Shown: piece after piece, positions 37,506 through 47,417 of the stretch
Layout: every line of letters starts with the position of its first letter
Numbering within the stretch: the first letter of the stretch is position 1
Assembly (NCBI GenBank): GCA_947626895.1
Contig: CANQTY010000006.1
Coordinates: 1-51,166 of the forward strand
DNA from: an uncultured Bacilli bacterium
GTDB lineage: Bacteria; Bacillota_I; Bacilli_A; RFN20; CAG-449
Length of the DNA: 51,166 nucleotides
Direction of reading: 5' to 3'
The notes under the pieces: generated by a model
Seen by the model: only the letters and a program-made list of their open reading frames with translations
Told to the model about the DNA's origin: nothing
Databases searched by the model: none
Made by a program: the position numbers and the translations under genes

Positions 37506-40355
37506 ATGGATGAGAAGAAGTACATTGTTGTAAAAGGTGCAAGAGAAAATAATTTAAAAAATATTACAATTTCTATTCCTAAAAATGAACTTGTAGTATT
37601 TACAGGAGTTTCAGGGTCTGGAAAATCTACATTAGCCTTTGATACGATTTATAATGAAGGTCAAAGGCGCTATGTTGATTCTCTTTCAAGTTATGTTCGT
37701 CAATTCATGGGAGATTTACAAAAACCTGATGTAGATTCTATTGAGGGATTATCTCCAGCAATTGCAATCGATCAAAAAACAACTTCCCATAACCCTAGAT
37801 CTACGGTAGGAACCGTCACTGAAATATATGATTATTTAAGATTACTTTATGCTCGTGTGGGCGTGGCATATTGTCCAACGCATCATGAACCTATTCAAGC
37901 GATGACTGTACAACAGGTTTTAAATATTGTGATGAAAAAAGAAGAGGGAACAAAATTATATATTTATGCACCAATCGTAAGAAATGAAAAAGGTACCCAT
38001 AAAGACACATTAGATAAATTTTTATCTTCTGGATATGAAAGAGTTCGTGTAGATGGTATTGTTTCACGTATTAGTGAAGTTCCTCCTTTAGAAAAAAATA
38101 AAAAGCATTTTATTGATATTGTTATTGATCGCCTTATCTTAAAAGAAGAAAATGAATCTCGACTTTATGAAGCCATTGAATCTGCTTTTGATGTATCCGA
38201 TGGTTTTGTTATCATTCAAGACGAAAACGAGGAAACATTATATAATGAAAAGGCATCTTGTAAATATTGTGGATTTTCTGTTCCCCCATTAGAGCCAAGA
38301 TTATTCTCCTTTAATGCCCCTTTAGGTTCTTGTCCTTCCTGTAATGGATTAGGCATTAAACAAGAAGCCGCGGAAGATTTGATTGTTCCAAATGAAAATT
38401 TTTCCTTAAATCAAGGGGCTATTGAATACTTTAAAAATCAAATTGATGGAAATACGATAGAATGGCAAAAATTTAAGCAACTATGTGATTATTATGCTAT
38501 TCCTATGGATGTTCCATATCGCAAATTAACTTCTGAACAAAAGAAAATTTTAATGTATGGAACTCATGAAGAAATTCCAATTTCTATTAAAACCAATAAT
38601 CGTATTACCAAAGTAAATCAAGAAATTGAAGGATTAATTCCTAGAATTACTCGTTTATATCAAGAAACTGGTTCCGATTTCATGCATGATTATTATGGTA
38701 AATTTATTAAAGATAGCATTTGTCCAACTTGTCATGGAGCAAGATTAAACGAGCAAGTTTTATCCGTACGAGTCGGAGGATTAAATATTTATGAAGCAAC
38801 TTGTTTACCTTTAAATCGCTTTAGAGAATTTTTAGATCATTTAGGTTTAGATAAAGAAAAAGAAGAAATTGCTCGTCTTGTTGTACAAGAAATCAAAAAT
38901 CGTGTCGACTTTTTAATTAATGTAGGTCTAGAATATCTTACCTTATCAAGAATGGCCATGACTTTATCTGGCGGAGAATCTCAAAGAATTCGTTTAGCCA
39001 CCCAAATTGGTTCTAAATTAACTGGAGTGCTTTATGTTTTAGATGAACCATCAATCGGTTTACACCAAAAAGATAATGCAAAACTATTAAATTCCTTAAA
39101 AGAAATGGTAAATTTAGGAAATACTCTGATTGTTGTAGAACATGATGAAGATACAATGCTTGCCGCGGATCATCTTGTAGATATTGGTCCAGGTGGAGGG
39201 GAACATGGGGGTTATATTGTCGCAGAAGGTACACCTCAAGAAGTGATGGATAATCCTAATTCCTTGACAGGACAATACTTAAAAGGAGAAAAATTTATCC
39301 CATATCCTTTATATCGTGCGAAAGGAAATGGAAAATTTATTACCATCAAAGGCGCAGAAACGAATAACTTAAAAAAGATTAATGTGCAGATTCCTTTAAA
39401 TACTTTCGTTGTCGTCACAGGTGTCTCAGGCTCAGGAAAATCGTCATTAATCACAGAAACACTCTATAAGACCGTGCGTAAAGTGCTTTATGAATCAAAA
39501 GAAGAACCAGGTAAATGTGAAGCCGTATTAGGCATCCAAAATATCGATAAAGTAATCAATGTTTCTCAAGAACCTATCGGAAGAAATCCTAGAAGCAATC
39601 CCGTGACTTACATCGACGTGTTTTCAGAAATTCGTGAGTTATTTGCAAATACAAAGCTTGCTCGTTCTAGAGGATATACTGCAAGTCGCTTCTCCTTTAA
39701 TGTCAAGGGAGGACGATGTGAAAAATGTTTTGGCGATGGCGTAAAAGAAATCAAGATGAATTTCTTACCATCCGTTTATGTTCCTTGTGAAGAATGCGGG
39801 GGAAAACGTTATACAAAAGAGACTCTTGAAGTTACTTATAAGGGTAAAAATATTCACGATGTTTTAGAGATGACTGTCGAAGAAGCCTGTGATTTCTTTG
39901 AAAATATTAAACCTATTTATAACAAAATTAAAACTTTATATGATGTAGGTCTTGGCTATATTCGTCTTGGACAATCTTCGACCACTTTATCTGGTGGAGA
40001 GGCACAACGAGTAAAACTTGCTAAAGAATTATCAAAACGTCAAACAGGAAAAACATTATATATTTTAGATGAACCCACGACAGGTTTACATATGGATGAT
40101 ATCAAACATTTAATTGGCGTTCTTCGCTTCTTAGTATCTTCTGGAAATAGCGTCGTCGTGATTGAACATAATCTTGATGTTATTAAAAATGCAGATTATA
40201 TTATCGATTTAGGTCCTGATGGAGGGGATAATGGAGGTCAAGTGGTTGCCACAGGAACTCCAGAAGAAGTTGCTAAAGTAAAAGAATCTTATACAGGACA
40301 ATACTTAAAACCAATATTAGAAAGAGATTATGCTCGAATGAAGGCAAAAAAGTAG
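37506..40355 (+). CDS. uvrA: Excinuclease ABC subunit UvrA
   Basis: Two ABC ATPase domains, LSGGESQRIRLA, zinc motifs; start at MDEKKY with GAGG upstream. Confidence 0.97.
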   Translation: MDEKKYIVVKGARENNLKNITISIPKNELVVFTGVSGSGKSTLAFDTIYNEGQRRYVDSLSSYVRQFMGDLQKPDVDSIEGLSPAIAIDQKTTSHNPRSTVGTVTEIYDYLRLLYARVGVAYCPTHHEPIQAMTVQQVLNIVMKKEEGTKLYIYAPIVRNEKGTHKDTLDKFLSSGYERVRVDGIVSRISEVPPLEKNKKHFIDIVIDRLILKEENESRLYEAIESAFDVSDGFVIIQDENEETLYNEKASCKYCGFSVPPLEPRLFSFNAPLGSCPSCNGLGIKQEAAEDLIVPNENFSLNQGAIEYFKNQIDGNTIEWQKFKQLCDYYAIPMDVPYRKLTSEQKKILMYGTHEEIPISIKTNNRITKVNQEIEGLIPRITRLYQETGSDFMHDYYGKFIKDSICPTCHGARLNEQVLSVRVGGLNIYEATCLPLNRFREFLDHLGLDKEKEEIARLVVQEIKNRVDFLINVGLEYLTLSRMAMTLSGGESQRIRLATQIGSKLTGVLYVLDEPSIGLHQKDNAKLLNSLKEMVNLGNTLIVVEHDEDTMLAADHLVDIGPGGGEHGGYIVAEGTPQEVMDNPNSLTGQYLKGEKFIPYPLYRAKGNGKFITIKGAETNNLKKINVQIPLNTFVVVTGVSGSGKSSLITETLYKTVRKVLYESKEEPGKCEAVLGIQNIDKVINVSQEPIGRNPRSNPVTYIDVFSEIRELFANTKLARSRGYTASRFSFNVKGGRCEKCFGDGVKEIKMNFLPSVYVPCEECGGKRYTKETLEVTYKGKNIHDVLEMTVEEACDFFENIKPIYNKIKTLYDVGLGYIRLGQSSTTLSGGEAQRVKLAKELSKRQTGKTLYILDEPTTGLHMDDIKHLIGVLRFLVSSGNSVVVIEHNLDVIKNADYIIDLGPDGGDNGGQVVATGTPEEVAKVKESYTGQYLKPILERDYARMKAKK

Positions 40356-40433
40356 TTTTCCTTTATCACGAAACCTATAAATGATTGAATGAAAAGAGAA
40401 AATGCTTTAGACTAAATAAGAAAGGTGTAGATT

Positions 40434-41375
40434 ATGCCACAGAAAAAAGTTACCATCCTAGATTATGCAAATCACTTTGGACTTGTTCGAATCCATGGGG
40501 ATATGATTGCAATGTCTAGAGAAATTACAGAAATATCCGTGAATCGACCAGGTCTTGAACTTGCAGGATTTTTTGATTATCCTCGTTCACATCGTCTTGT
40601 CTTTTTAGGAAACAAAGAAATTACGTATATTCAAACAATGTCCGAGGATGCGATGCGAACATCATTTGATTTTTTAACTTCAGATACGTGCCCAGGAATT
40701 GTCATTTGTCAAGGAAGAGATTGTCCTAAAATCCTTCTAGAAATTGCAAAAAAGAAAAATTTTCCTTTACTTGCAACCTCTAGAGCGACCAATATGTTTA
40801 ATTTAGAAACCGTGATGTATCTTCAAGAAGCCCTCGCTCCTATGCAATCTATTCATGCAGCGTTACTTGAAATATATTCTATGGGTGTATTAATTTTAGG
40901 AGATTCTGGAATTGGTAAATCTGAAACTGCTTTAGAATTAGTAAAAAAAGGTCATCGTTTAATTAGTGATGATCGAGTGGATATTTCTTATGTACAGGGT
41001 CGTCTTTATGGCGAAGCTCCTGAACTTTTAATTGGCATGATGGAAGTACGAGGAATTGGAATTATTGATATTTCCCGTATGTTTGGAATTAATTCTTTGA
41101 TGAATCGAATTGATATCCATTATGCTATACAATTAGTAAAACCTGATTTAGCTAAACCTATTGAACGTCTTGGTACAACAAAAAATTATTTTGAATTATT
41201 CAATCAAAAAATACCTCTTTTAAAGATTCCTGTCTTTGCAGGTCGTAGCATTGCAGAAATCATTGAAACCGCGGTTACGTATTTAAAATTAAAAGATTAT
41301 GGATATGATTCTAGTTATGAATTTGAAGTTCGTATGAAAGAATTATTAGCTCGTAAGAAAGGAGATAAAAAATAA
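40434..41375 (+). CDS. hprK: HPr kinase/phosphorylase
   Basis: GDSGIGKSETALELVKKGHRLISDDRV. Confidence 0.96.
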   Translation: MPQKKVTILDYANHFGLVRIHGDMIAMSREITEISVNRPGLELAGFFDYPRSHRLVFLGNKEITYIQTMSEDAMRTSFDFLTSDTCPGIVICQGRDCPKILLEIAKKKNFPLLATSRATNMFNLETVMYLQEALAPMQSIHAALLEIYSMGVLILGDSGIGKSETALELVKKGHRLISDDRVDISYVQGRLYGEAPELLIGMMEVRGIGIIDISRMFGINSLMNRIDIHYAIQLVKPDLAKPIERLGTTKNYFELFNQKIPLLKIPVFAGRSIAEIIETAVTYLKLKDYGYDSSYEFEVRMKELLARKKGDKK

Positions 41376-42301
41376 TGATAACGTTTTTAGATAAATTACC
41401 TACCGGAATATCAATTTTTAATTTTGAGATTCGTTTTTATGCCATTTTTATTGTTGTAGGAGCCATTTTAGCTTATATCCTTTCTAGAGTCTTCTGTAGA
41501 AAGGAAGGTTTAGATGATACTATCTTAGAAGGTACCTTTTATTTAGCTTTTCCGATGGGAATAGTTGGAGCGAGAATTTGGTATGTAATCGCAGAATGGG
41601 GTAAAGAATTTGCTAATCAACCCTTCTATAAAGTCTTTGCTATATGGGAAGGTGGGCTTGCTATTCAAGGTGGAGTTATTCTTGGTGCTTTAGTGGGAAT
41701 TTGGTATATTCATCACCGCAAACCCAATTATAATGTTTTAGCAATCGCGGATTTAGTTGTTCCAAATATTTTAGTTGCTCAAGCAATTGGAAGATGGGGC
41801 AATTTCTTTAATGCTGAAGTATATGGACTTTGTGTTGATGAAAGTCAATGGGGATTTTTACCAGGATTTATTACAGAACAACTTCATTATAATAGTGCAG
41901 GTGGCTTAGCCTGTAGTGCAGGACAAATTGTCACGCCACTTTTCTTAATTGAATCTGTTGTTAATTTATTAGGTTATGTTCTCATCATGTTTGTCATTCA
42001 TAAATTCTTAAAGAAATGGCTAGCTTCAGGAGATTTAATTGCTAGTTATCTCATTTGGTATGGAATTGTACGTGCCATTATGGAACCTATGAGAAATCCC
42101 ACTTTCCAAATGGGAAGTAATACTTTAGCCTCACAAATGATGGCTTATATATTTATTGTTTTAGGTGTATTATTAATCGTCTTATTCCATCTTCTTGATC
42201 GTTATAAAAAGAAAAAATATGCACATGTTGAAGAAAATTCTAAAGCCTACTTTGCCGCTAGAGAGGCTTATGAAAATAATGAAGATAAAGGGAATGAATG
42301 A
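41375..42301 (+). CDS. lgt: Prolipoprotein diacylglyceryl transferase
   Basis: IWEGGLAIQGGVI, GRWGNFFNAEVYG. Confidence 0.96.
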   Translation: MITFLDKLPTGISIFNFEIRFYAIFIVVGAILAYILSRVFCRKEGLDDTILEGTFYLAFPMGIVGARIWYVIAEWGKEFANQPFYKVFAIWEGGLAIQGGVILGALVGIWYIHHRKPNYNVLAIADLVVPNILVAQAIGRWGNFFNAEVYGLCVDESQWGFLPGFITEQLHYNSAGGLACSAGQIVTPLFLIESVVNLLGYVLIMFVIHKFLKKWLASGDLIASYLIWYGIVRAIMEPMRNPTFQMGSNTLASQMMAYIFIVLGVLLIVLFHLLDRYKKKKYAHVEENSKAYFAAREAYENNEDKGNE

Positions 42302-42936
42302 AAACAATTCTTTTTGATATCGATGGAACTCTTTTAAATACAGATACTTTAATTATGAAGGCGTATCTTCATCTTTTTGATACGTTTCGAAATGATTATC
42401 ATGTAAGTCAAAAAGAATTAACTTCTTTTTTAGGACCTACTTTAAAAGAAGTATTTCCAAAATATTTTAAAGAAGATTTTGAAGTTTTACTTCATGAATA
42501 TCATCAATATTCTAAAGAACATATCCGTCAATTTGTTCATCTTTATGATGGGGTTGAGGAAATGTTAAAATCCTTTAAAAAAGAAAATTATACTTTAGGA
42601 ATTATCACCAATCGTTTTCGTTATAGTCTTGAAGAAGTTTTATCTCCATTTCATATTGCTTCTTATTTTGATGTAATGGTGACTTTAGATGATATTCAAA
42701 ATGCTAAACCTGATCCAGAAGGAATCCTTTTAGCCATGAAAAAATTAAATGCTACAAAAGAGGATACACTATATGTTGGGGATAATGAAAGCGATTATAA
42801 AGCTTCTAAAAATGCTAGAATTAAGTCGGCATTAGTAAATTGGTCATTAGGAAGAAATAATGCTTTATTAAATCCTGATTATTTAATAACTTCCTTTAAA
42901 GAATTTCAAGAGGTGATACTGCATGAAGGAAACTAA
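42298..42936 (+). CDS. ppaX: HAD-family pyrophosphatase PpaX-like
   Basis: LFDIDGTLLNTD, position after lgt. Confidence 0.85.
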   Translation: MKTILFDIDGTLLNTDTLIMKAYLHLFDTFRNDYHVSQKELTSFLGPTLKEVFPKYFKEDFEVLLHEYHQYSKEHIRQFVHLYDGVEEMLKSFKKENYTLGIITNRFRYSLEEVLSPFHIASYFDVMVTLDDIQNAKPDPEGILLAMKKLNATKEDTLYVGDNESDYKASKNARIKSALVNWSLGRNNALLNPDYLITSFKEFQEVILHEGN

Positions 42937-43825
42937 AGTCTTTATCGTTGGAAGTGGGCCAAGTGGAATTACCGCGGCAATCTATTTAAAACGCGCAGGA
43001 ATTCCCTTTATTTTATGTGAAAAAAGTATGGTCGGAGGAAAAGTTGCTCTCACTGCAAAAGTAGATAATTATCCAGGATTTACTTCAATTGATGGTGTAG
43101 AACTTGCCTTAAATTTACAAGAACAATTAAAACAAAACGAAATTAAAGTAACTTATGATACGATTCAATCGATTCATAAAGAAAACGAGCTTTTTTATCT
43201 TGAAGGAAATAAAGATCAATATATTGCTAAATATGTAATTTTAGCTACAGGAACTAAAGAAAAAGGTCTTGGTTTAGATAATGAAGAAAAGTTTTATGGA
43301 AAAGGGATCTCCTTTTGCGCTATTTGTGATGGCGCTTTATATAAAAATAAAGATGTCGCTCTTGTTGGAGGAGGAAATTCCGCGCTTGAGGAAGCTTTAT
43401 ATTTAGCAAACATTGTAAATAAAGTTTATTTAATCCATCGTCGCGATGAATTTCGTGGTGATCTCACTCTTGTAAATAAAGTAAAGGATAAAGATAATAT
43501 TATTCTATATACTCCTTATATTATCAATAAATTAAGTGGAACAAATCATCTCGAAGAAATTCAAATTGTTTCTAATGAAGAAGTTGAAAGTTTAAGCGTT
43601 TCTGCGCTTTTTATCTACATAGGATACATTCCAACTTTAGAAATGCTAAAAGAGGACATTTTACTTGATAATGGGTATGCTGTTGTAGATGAAAATATGA
43701 TGACTTCTCTTCCTAATTTATATGCCATCGGGGATGTAAGAAAGAAAAATTTAAGACAAATTGTCACTGCAATAAACGATGGGGCAATTGCTTCATATGC
43801 GATAGGAAAAAGGGAAAATGAATGA
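42923..43825 (+). CDS. trxB: Thioredoxin-disulfide reductase-like
   Basis: VGSGPSGITAAIYLKRAG, CAICDG redox motif. Confidence 0.9.
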   Translation: MKETKVFIVGSGPSGITAAIYLKRAGIPFILCEKSMVGGKVALTAKVDNYPGFTSIDGVELALNLQEQLKQNEIKVTYDTIQSIHKENELFYLEGNKDQYIAKYVILATGTKEKGLGLDNEEKFYGKGISFCAICDGALYKNKDVALVGGGNSALEEALYLANIVNKVYLIHRRDEFRGDLTLVNKVKDKDNIILYTPYIINKLSGTNHLEEIQIVSNEEVESLSVSALFIYIGYIPTLEMLKEDILLDNGYAVVDENMMTSLPNLYAIGDVRKKNLRQIVTAINDGAIASYAIGKRENE

Positions 43826-44795
43826 AATAGAAAGTAAAAAACTGATCACCTTTGCGCGTCTTGTAAAAGAAGAAATCATTACTCAAGAGATGAGCGAAGA
43901 GGAAACTTTATCGCTTTTATCTGGATATATTAAATGCAATGGTACTCTTTCTTTTAAAAATCAAAAAGAAATTTTAGTCATTCGTACCCAAAACGCTAAG
44001 ATTGCTAAATTTATTTATAAAAAAATTCAAGAATTATTTCATGCAGAATCTTCATTTACTTATTTTCGCGAAATTAATTTAAAGAAAAATAGTATTTATC
44101 ATATTGAGATTATGGAAAATATCAATCACATTTTATCTACTTTAGAATTATTTAAAGATGGATTTCCTACTTATCCTGAAATACGTATAGATAAAAAGGT
44201 CCGTCCTTTTTATTTATCTGGGGTATTTTTAGCTATTGGAAGTGTCAATTCTCCTTATAAAGATTATCATTTAGAAATGAAATTTTCTGAAGAAGATGAT
44301 GCAAAATTTATCTTAAAAATTTTAAAATATTATAAAAGCAATTATCAATTTGAATTTAAATTATTTAAAAGAAAAACAAAGACCATCCTTTATTTAAAAA
44401 AAGCCGATCAAATCGCGGATTATTTATCATTAATACACGCGCCAACGGCAAGACTTGAATTTGAGGATGTACGGATTGAAAGAGATTTTTTAAATTCGGA
44501 AAATCGTTTGAATATTTGTTCAAGTCAAAATCATCAAAGAACCTATAAAAAAGCTCAAGAACAACTTGAATACATCCGTTTCCTTAAAGAAAGTGGAAGC
44601 TATGCTTTACTCTCACAAAAAGAAAAAATGTTATGTGATTTAAGGCTTGATAATGAAGATGCTTCCTTACAGGAATTAAGCCAACTCTTTCTTGAAAAAT
44701 ACAATATTACTATATCTAAATCTGGAGTAAATCATTTATTTTCCTCACTTAAAATGAAAGCCGAGGAATTTAAGAGGAAGCTTGAAGGGAATTAG
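43818..44795 (+). CDS. whiA: WhiA sporulation/cell-division regulator family
   Basis: YLSGVFLAIGSVNSPYKDYHLEM; C-terminal HTH LSQLFLEKYNITISKSGVNHLF. Confidence 0.92.
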   Translation: MNEIESKKLITFARLVKEEIITQEMSEEETLSLLSGYIKCNGTLSFKNQKEILVIRTQNAKIAKFIYKKIQELFHAESSFTYFREINLKKNSIYHIEIMENINHILSTLELFKDGFPTYPEIRIDKKVRPFYLSGVFLAIGSVNSPYKDYHLEMKFSEEDDAKFILKILKYYKSNYQFEFKLFKRKTKTILYLKKADQIADYLSLIHAPTARLEFEDVRIERDFLNSENRLNICSSQNHQRTYKKAQEQLEYIRFLKESGSYALLSQKEKMLCDLRLDNEDASLQELSQLFLEKYNITISKSGVNHLFSSLKMKAEEFKRKLEGN

Positions 44796-45369
44796 TTTCT
44801 TCAAAAACTTCATCAATTAGTCCATATTCTTTTGCTTCATGCGCAGTCATGAAGTAATTTCTTTCTGTATCTAAAAAGATTTGTTCTTTACTTTTTCCTG
44901 TATGTTTACTTAACAATGTAATCAATTGATCTTTTAAATATAGGTACCTACGATTCATAATATCCATATCGGTTACTTGTCCTTCAAAACCTCCCAGAGG
45001 TTGATGAATCATCACTTCGCAATTCGCGTAGCAAAAACGATGATTTTTTGTACCACTAGAAAGGAGAAACGCTCCCATCGAGGCACATAAACCAATCCCG
45101 ATTGTTTCAATAATACATCCTGAATTTTTTAAGGCATCATAAATTGCAAGTCCACTTGTGACACTTCCTCCTGGAGAATTAATATAAAGTGTTATCTTTT
45201 CTTTAGATATCGCGGATAAATAAAGGATTTCAGAAAGAATGATATGTGCTAAATCATCATTAATTTCTCCTGAAATAAAAAGTATTCTTTCTTTTAATAA
45301 TAAAGAAAAAAGATCATAAGAACGACTGCCTTCAAAACTTTGAATATTTACCGCGGGTATATAATTCAT
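44770..45369 (-). CDS. clpP: ATP-dependent Clp protease proteolytic subunit
   Basis: YINSPGGSVTSGLAIYD, GLCASMGAFLLSSG, MIHQPLGG; GAGG RBS before Met53 of the ORF. Confidence 0.95.
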   Translation of the reverse strand: MNYIPAVNIQSFEGSRSYDLFSLLLKERILFISGEINDDLAHIILSEILYLSAISKEKITLYINSPGGSVTSGLAIYDALKNSGCIIETIGIGLCASMGAFLLSSGTKNHRFCYANCEVMIHQPLGGFEGQVTDMDIMNRRYLYLKDQLITLLSKHTGKSKEQIFLDTERNYFMTAHEAKEYGLIDEVFEETNSLQASS

Positions 45370-45526
45370 AGAATCGCCTCGATAATAGTTTAGGAAAGTT
45401 TTCTTAAAAAAATACATAAAAAAGATAAAGAATTCTTTCTTCTTTATAAATCGCATGAAAAATAGTTGAAAAACAAGGAAAAGATTAATAAATTTAAGTT
45501 GTAAGTAAAAAAAGTTAGGTGTCAAT

Positions 45527-47281
45527 ATGGATTTATTAAATAAGGAATATGAAATAGGATATATTGGTTTTGACGAAATTAAAGATATTGAAGAATCTTT
45601 AAAAAATCATCTCTTTTTTCAAGATAAAACTTTCCATATTCATGAAGAAAGTGACCTTTTTGTAATGTTAAGTAAATTAAGAAATGAAGAATATGATTAC
45701 ATCATTATTCCTTCTAGAAATGAGGAAAATGAAATCAATGATTTATTTTTATCTTTAATCTCAAGAATTGATATCGAAGGCATTAATGAAATTGGGATGC
45801 TTTTAGGTAAACTGCATTATGAAACTAAGACAATGACCTTTGATGAAACAGTGAATAGTAATGTTCAAGCGATGGATCGTTTCAAAAGAGGCAATCAATT
45901 AAGTACATATCAAATATCACAAGACGAAAAAGAAAATAAAGAAGAAATCCAAATTGAATATCGTATCTTTAAAAAGAATTTATATGAAACACCCAAAAAT
46001 ATTAAATTTGGTATTTGGTTATTAAAAAACGATCGTTTAAAACATTTTATTGAATTTTCTTCAGGCTTTGTTGTATTCGCTATGCTCATCTTTTTAGCCT
46101 TTAGATTAATTCCTTCAGTCAACGAAGAATTAGAACAAATTAGTATTCTTGTAGAATTATTTGCGACCATAACAATGGTTTTATTACAACTCATTTTAAG
46201 AATCGCGGATACCGAAGAATCGATTAAAAGAAAGATGATCGTGGGGCATTGGATTTATTATTCTCTTGAGGAAACAGATGCCAAAGGGAAATTTGTTCCT
46301 AAAGGTTTTAGAACCCGTTTAGTAGAGATTTCTGACAATGGGGGAAATCTTTCTTTTAAATGTAAATTTGAAGGGGAAGATGAAATCTTTTTTGCCACGG
46401 ATACTTTAACTTTTGATTATGATATCTCCTCGCAAATGGGAAGGGGATTTTATTATTACACCTCGAATATCGTCAATAATGATGGAAAGCGCGCCGAAGG
46501 TACTTGCCGTTTTGAAGGGGAAACCATTAAAAATAATCAAATAATGACGATGAATGGATGGTTCTTTTCTCGAGGAACTTCCCTTACAGGGAAAGTAAGA
46601 TATTTTAGAATTACGGAAAAAGATTATCATGATTTACAATCCTCAATGTCTTTTTATAAATTAAATATTAAAAAGGATGAACGCCTAATTATTGGTGTCT
46701 ATGGTTGTGAAGCTTCAAATACGGATGTCGCCTCAAAAGACGAAGAAATAAAGCAAGCAATCTTTAACCATCATCAAGAAGTGTGTCCTTTAGAATATGC
46801 CTTTTTTGAGGACATTGATACTTTAAAAAGAGCGCTAAATGTCCATCAAGTCGATTACATTATTGTGCCTAGTGAAAATCGAGGAAATATCATTAAAAGC
46901 CATGATATTTTCGAAAAAGAAAAATATGAAAATGTCTTTTCTAAAGAAATGGATATCTATTATTATCTTGCCGTCGAGGATGGAAATCTCGTTTTAGATG
47001 AACATACCACCTTCTATGGACATAAACAATCTTTAGAACAATGCAAAAAGTTTATTAAAAATCGACCAACGATTGAAGAAGCCTCATCCTCTCGCGCGGC
47101 GCTAAATATGTCAAAGGGATATTATCAAAAAAATGCTGTTGTATTATGTAATGAAGAAGCTATTCGTAAATATCATTTGACCTATTTAAAAGATGAAAAT
47201 GATTTTCCTATCAATCCTTATCTTGATGAAGATGTTCCAAATCGTACAAAGTTTGTTGTTTACCATTTAAAAAGCGAATAA
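45527..47281 (+). CDS. Composite membrane protein: prephenate-dehydratase-like segments flanking a 2TM + beta-rich (Cap15-like) region
   Basis: C-term GHKQSLEQCKKFI, EEASSSRAALNMS, DEDVPNRTKFVVY resemble PDT motifs; two TMs then VGHWIYYSLEE...GKVRYFRIT beta-rich region. Confidence 0.6.
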   Translation: MDLLNKEYEIGYIGFDEIKDIEESLKNHLFFQDKTFHIHEESDLFVMLSKLRNEEYDYIIIPSRNEENEINDLFLSLISRIDIEGINEIGMLLGKLHYETKTMTFDETVNSNVQAMDRFKRGNQLSTYQISQDEKENKEEIQIEYRIFKKNLYETPKNIKFGIWLLKNDRLKHFIEFSSGFVVFAMLIFLAFRLIPSVNEELEQISILVELFATITMVLLQLILRIADTEESIKRKMIVGHWIYYSLEETDAKGKFVPKGFRTRLVEISDNGGNLSFKCKFEGEDEIFFATDTLTFDYDISSQMGRGFYYYTSNIVNNDGKRAEGTCRFEGETIKNNQIMTMNGWFFSRGTSLTGKVRYFRITEKDYHDLQSSMSFYKLNIKKDERLIIGVYGCEASNTDVASKDEEIKQAIFNHHQEVCPLEYAFFEDIDTLKRALNVHQVDYIIVPSENRGNIIKSHDIFEKEKYENVFSKEMDIYYYLAVEDGNLVLDEHTTFYGHKQSLEQCKKFIKNRPTIEEASSSRAALNMSKGYYQKNAVVLCNEEAIRKYHLTYLKDENDFPINPYLDEDVPNRTKFVVYHLKSE

Positions 47282-47335
47282 TTAAAGTGATTTTTTTCCT
47301 TCAAGATAGGAATTTACATATTCACCTTTTTTCTC

Positions 47336-47363
47336 TTGAAAAGAAGGAAAGATATGCTATAAT
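47336..47363 (+). promoter_or_regulatory. Promoter of MoxR/VWA operon
   Basis: TTGAAA - 16 nt - TATAAT. Confidence 0.65.
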
Positions 47364-47417
47364 TATCGCAAATTTTTATATTTTATATAAATATAAAAGT
47401 TTTAACTTAATGGCGAT

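Noticed and set aside
143-45356. CCGCGG as a restriction or segregation (parS/KOPS-like) motif
   Set aside because: All sites are in genes and share one codon phase, which a DNA-level motif would not require
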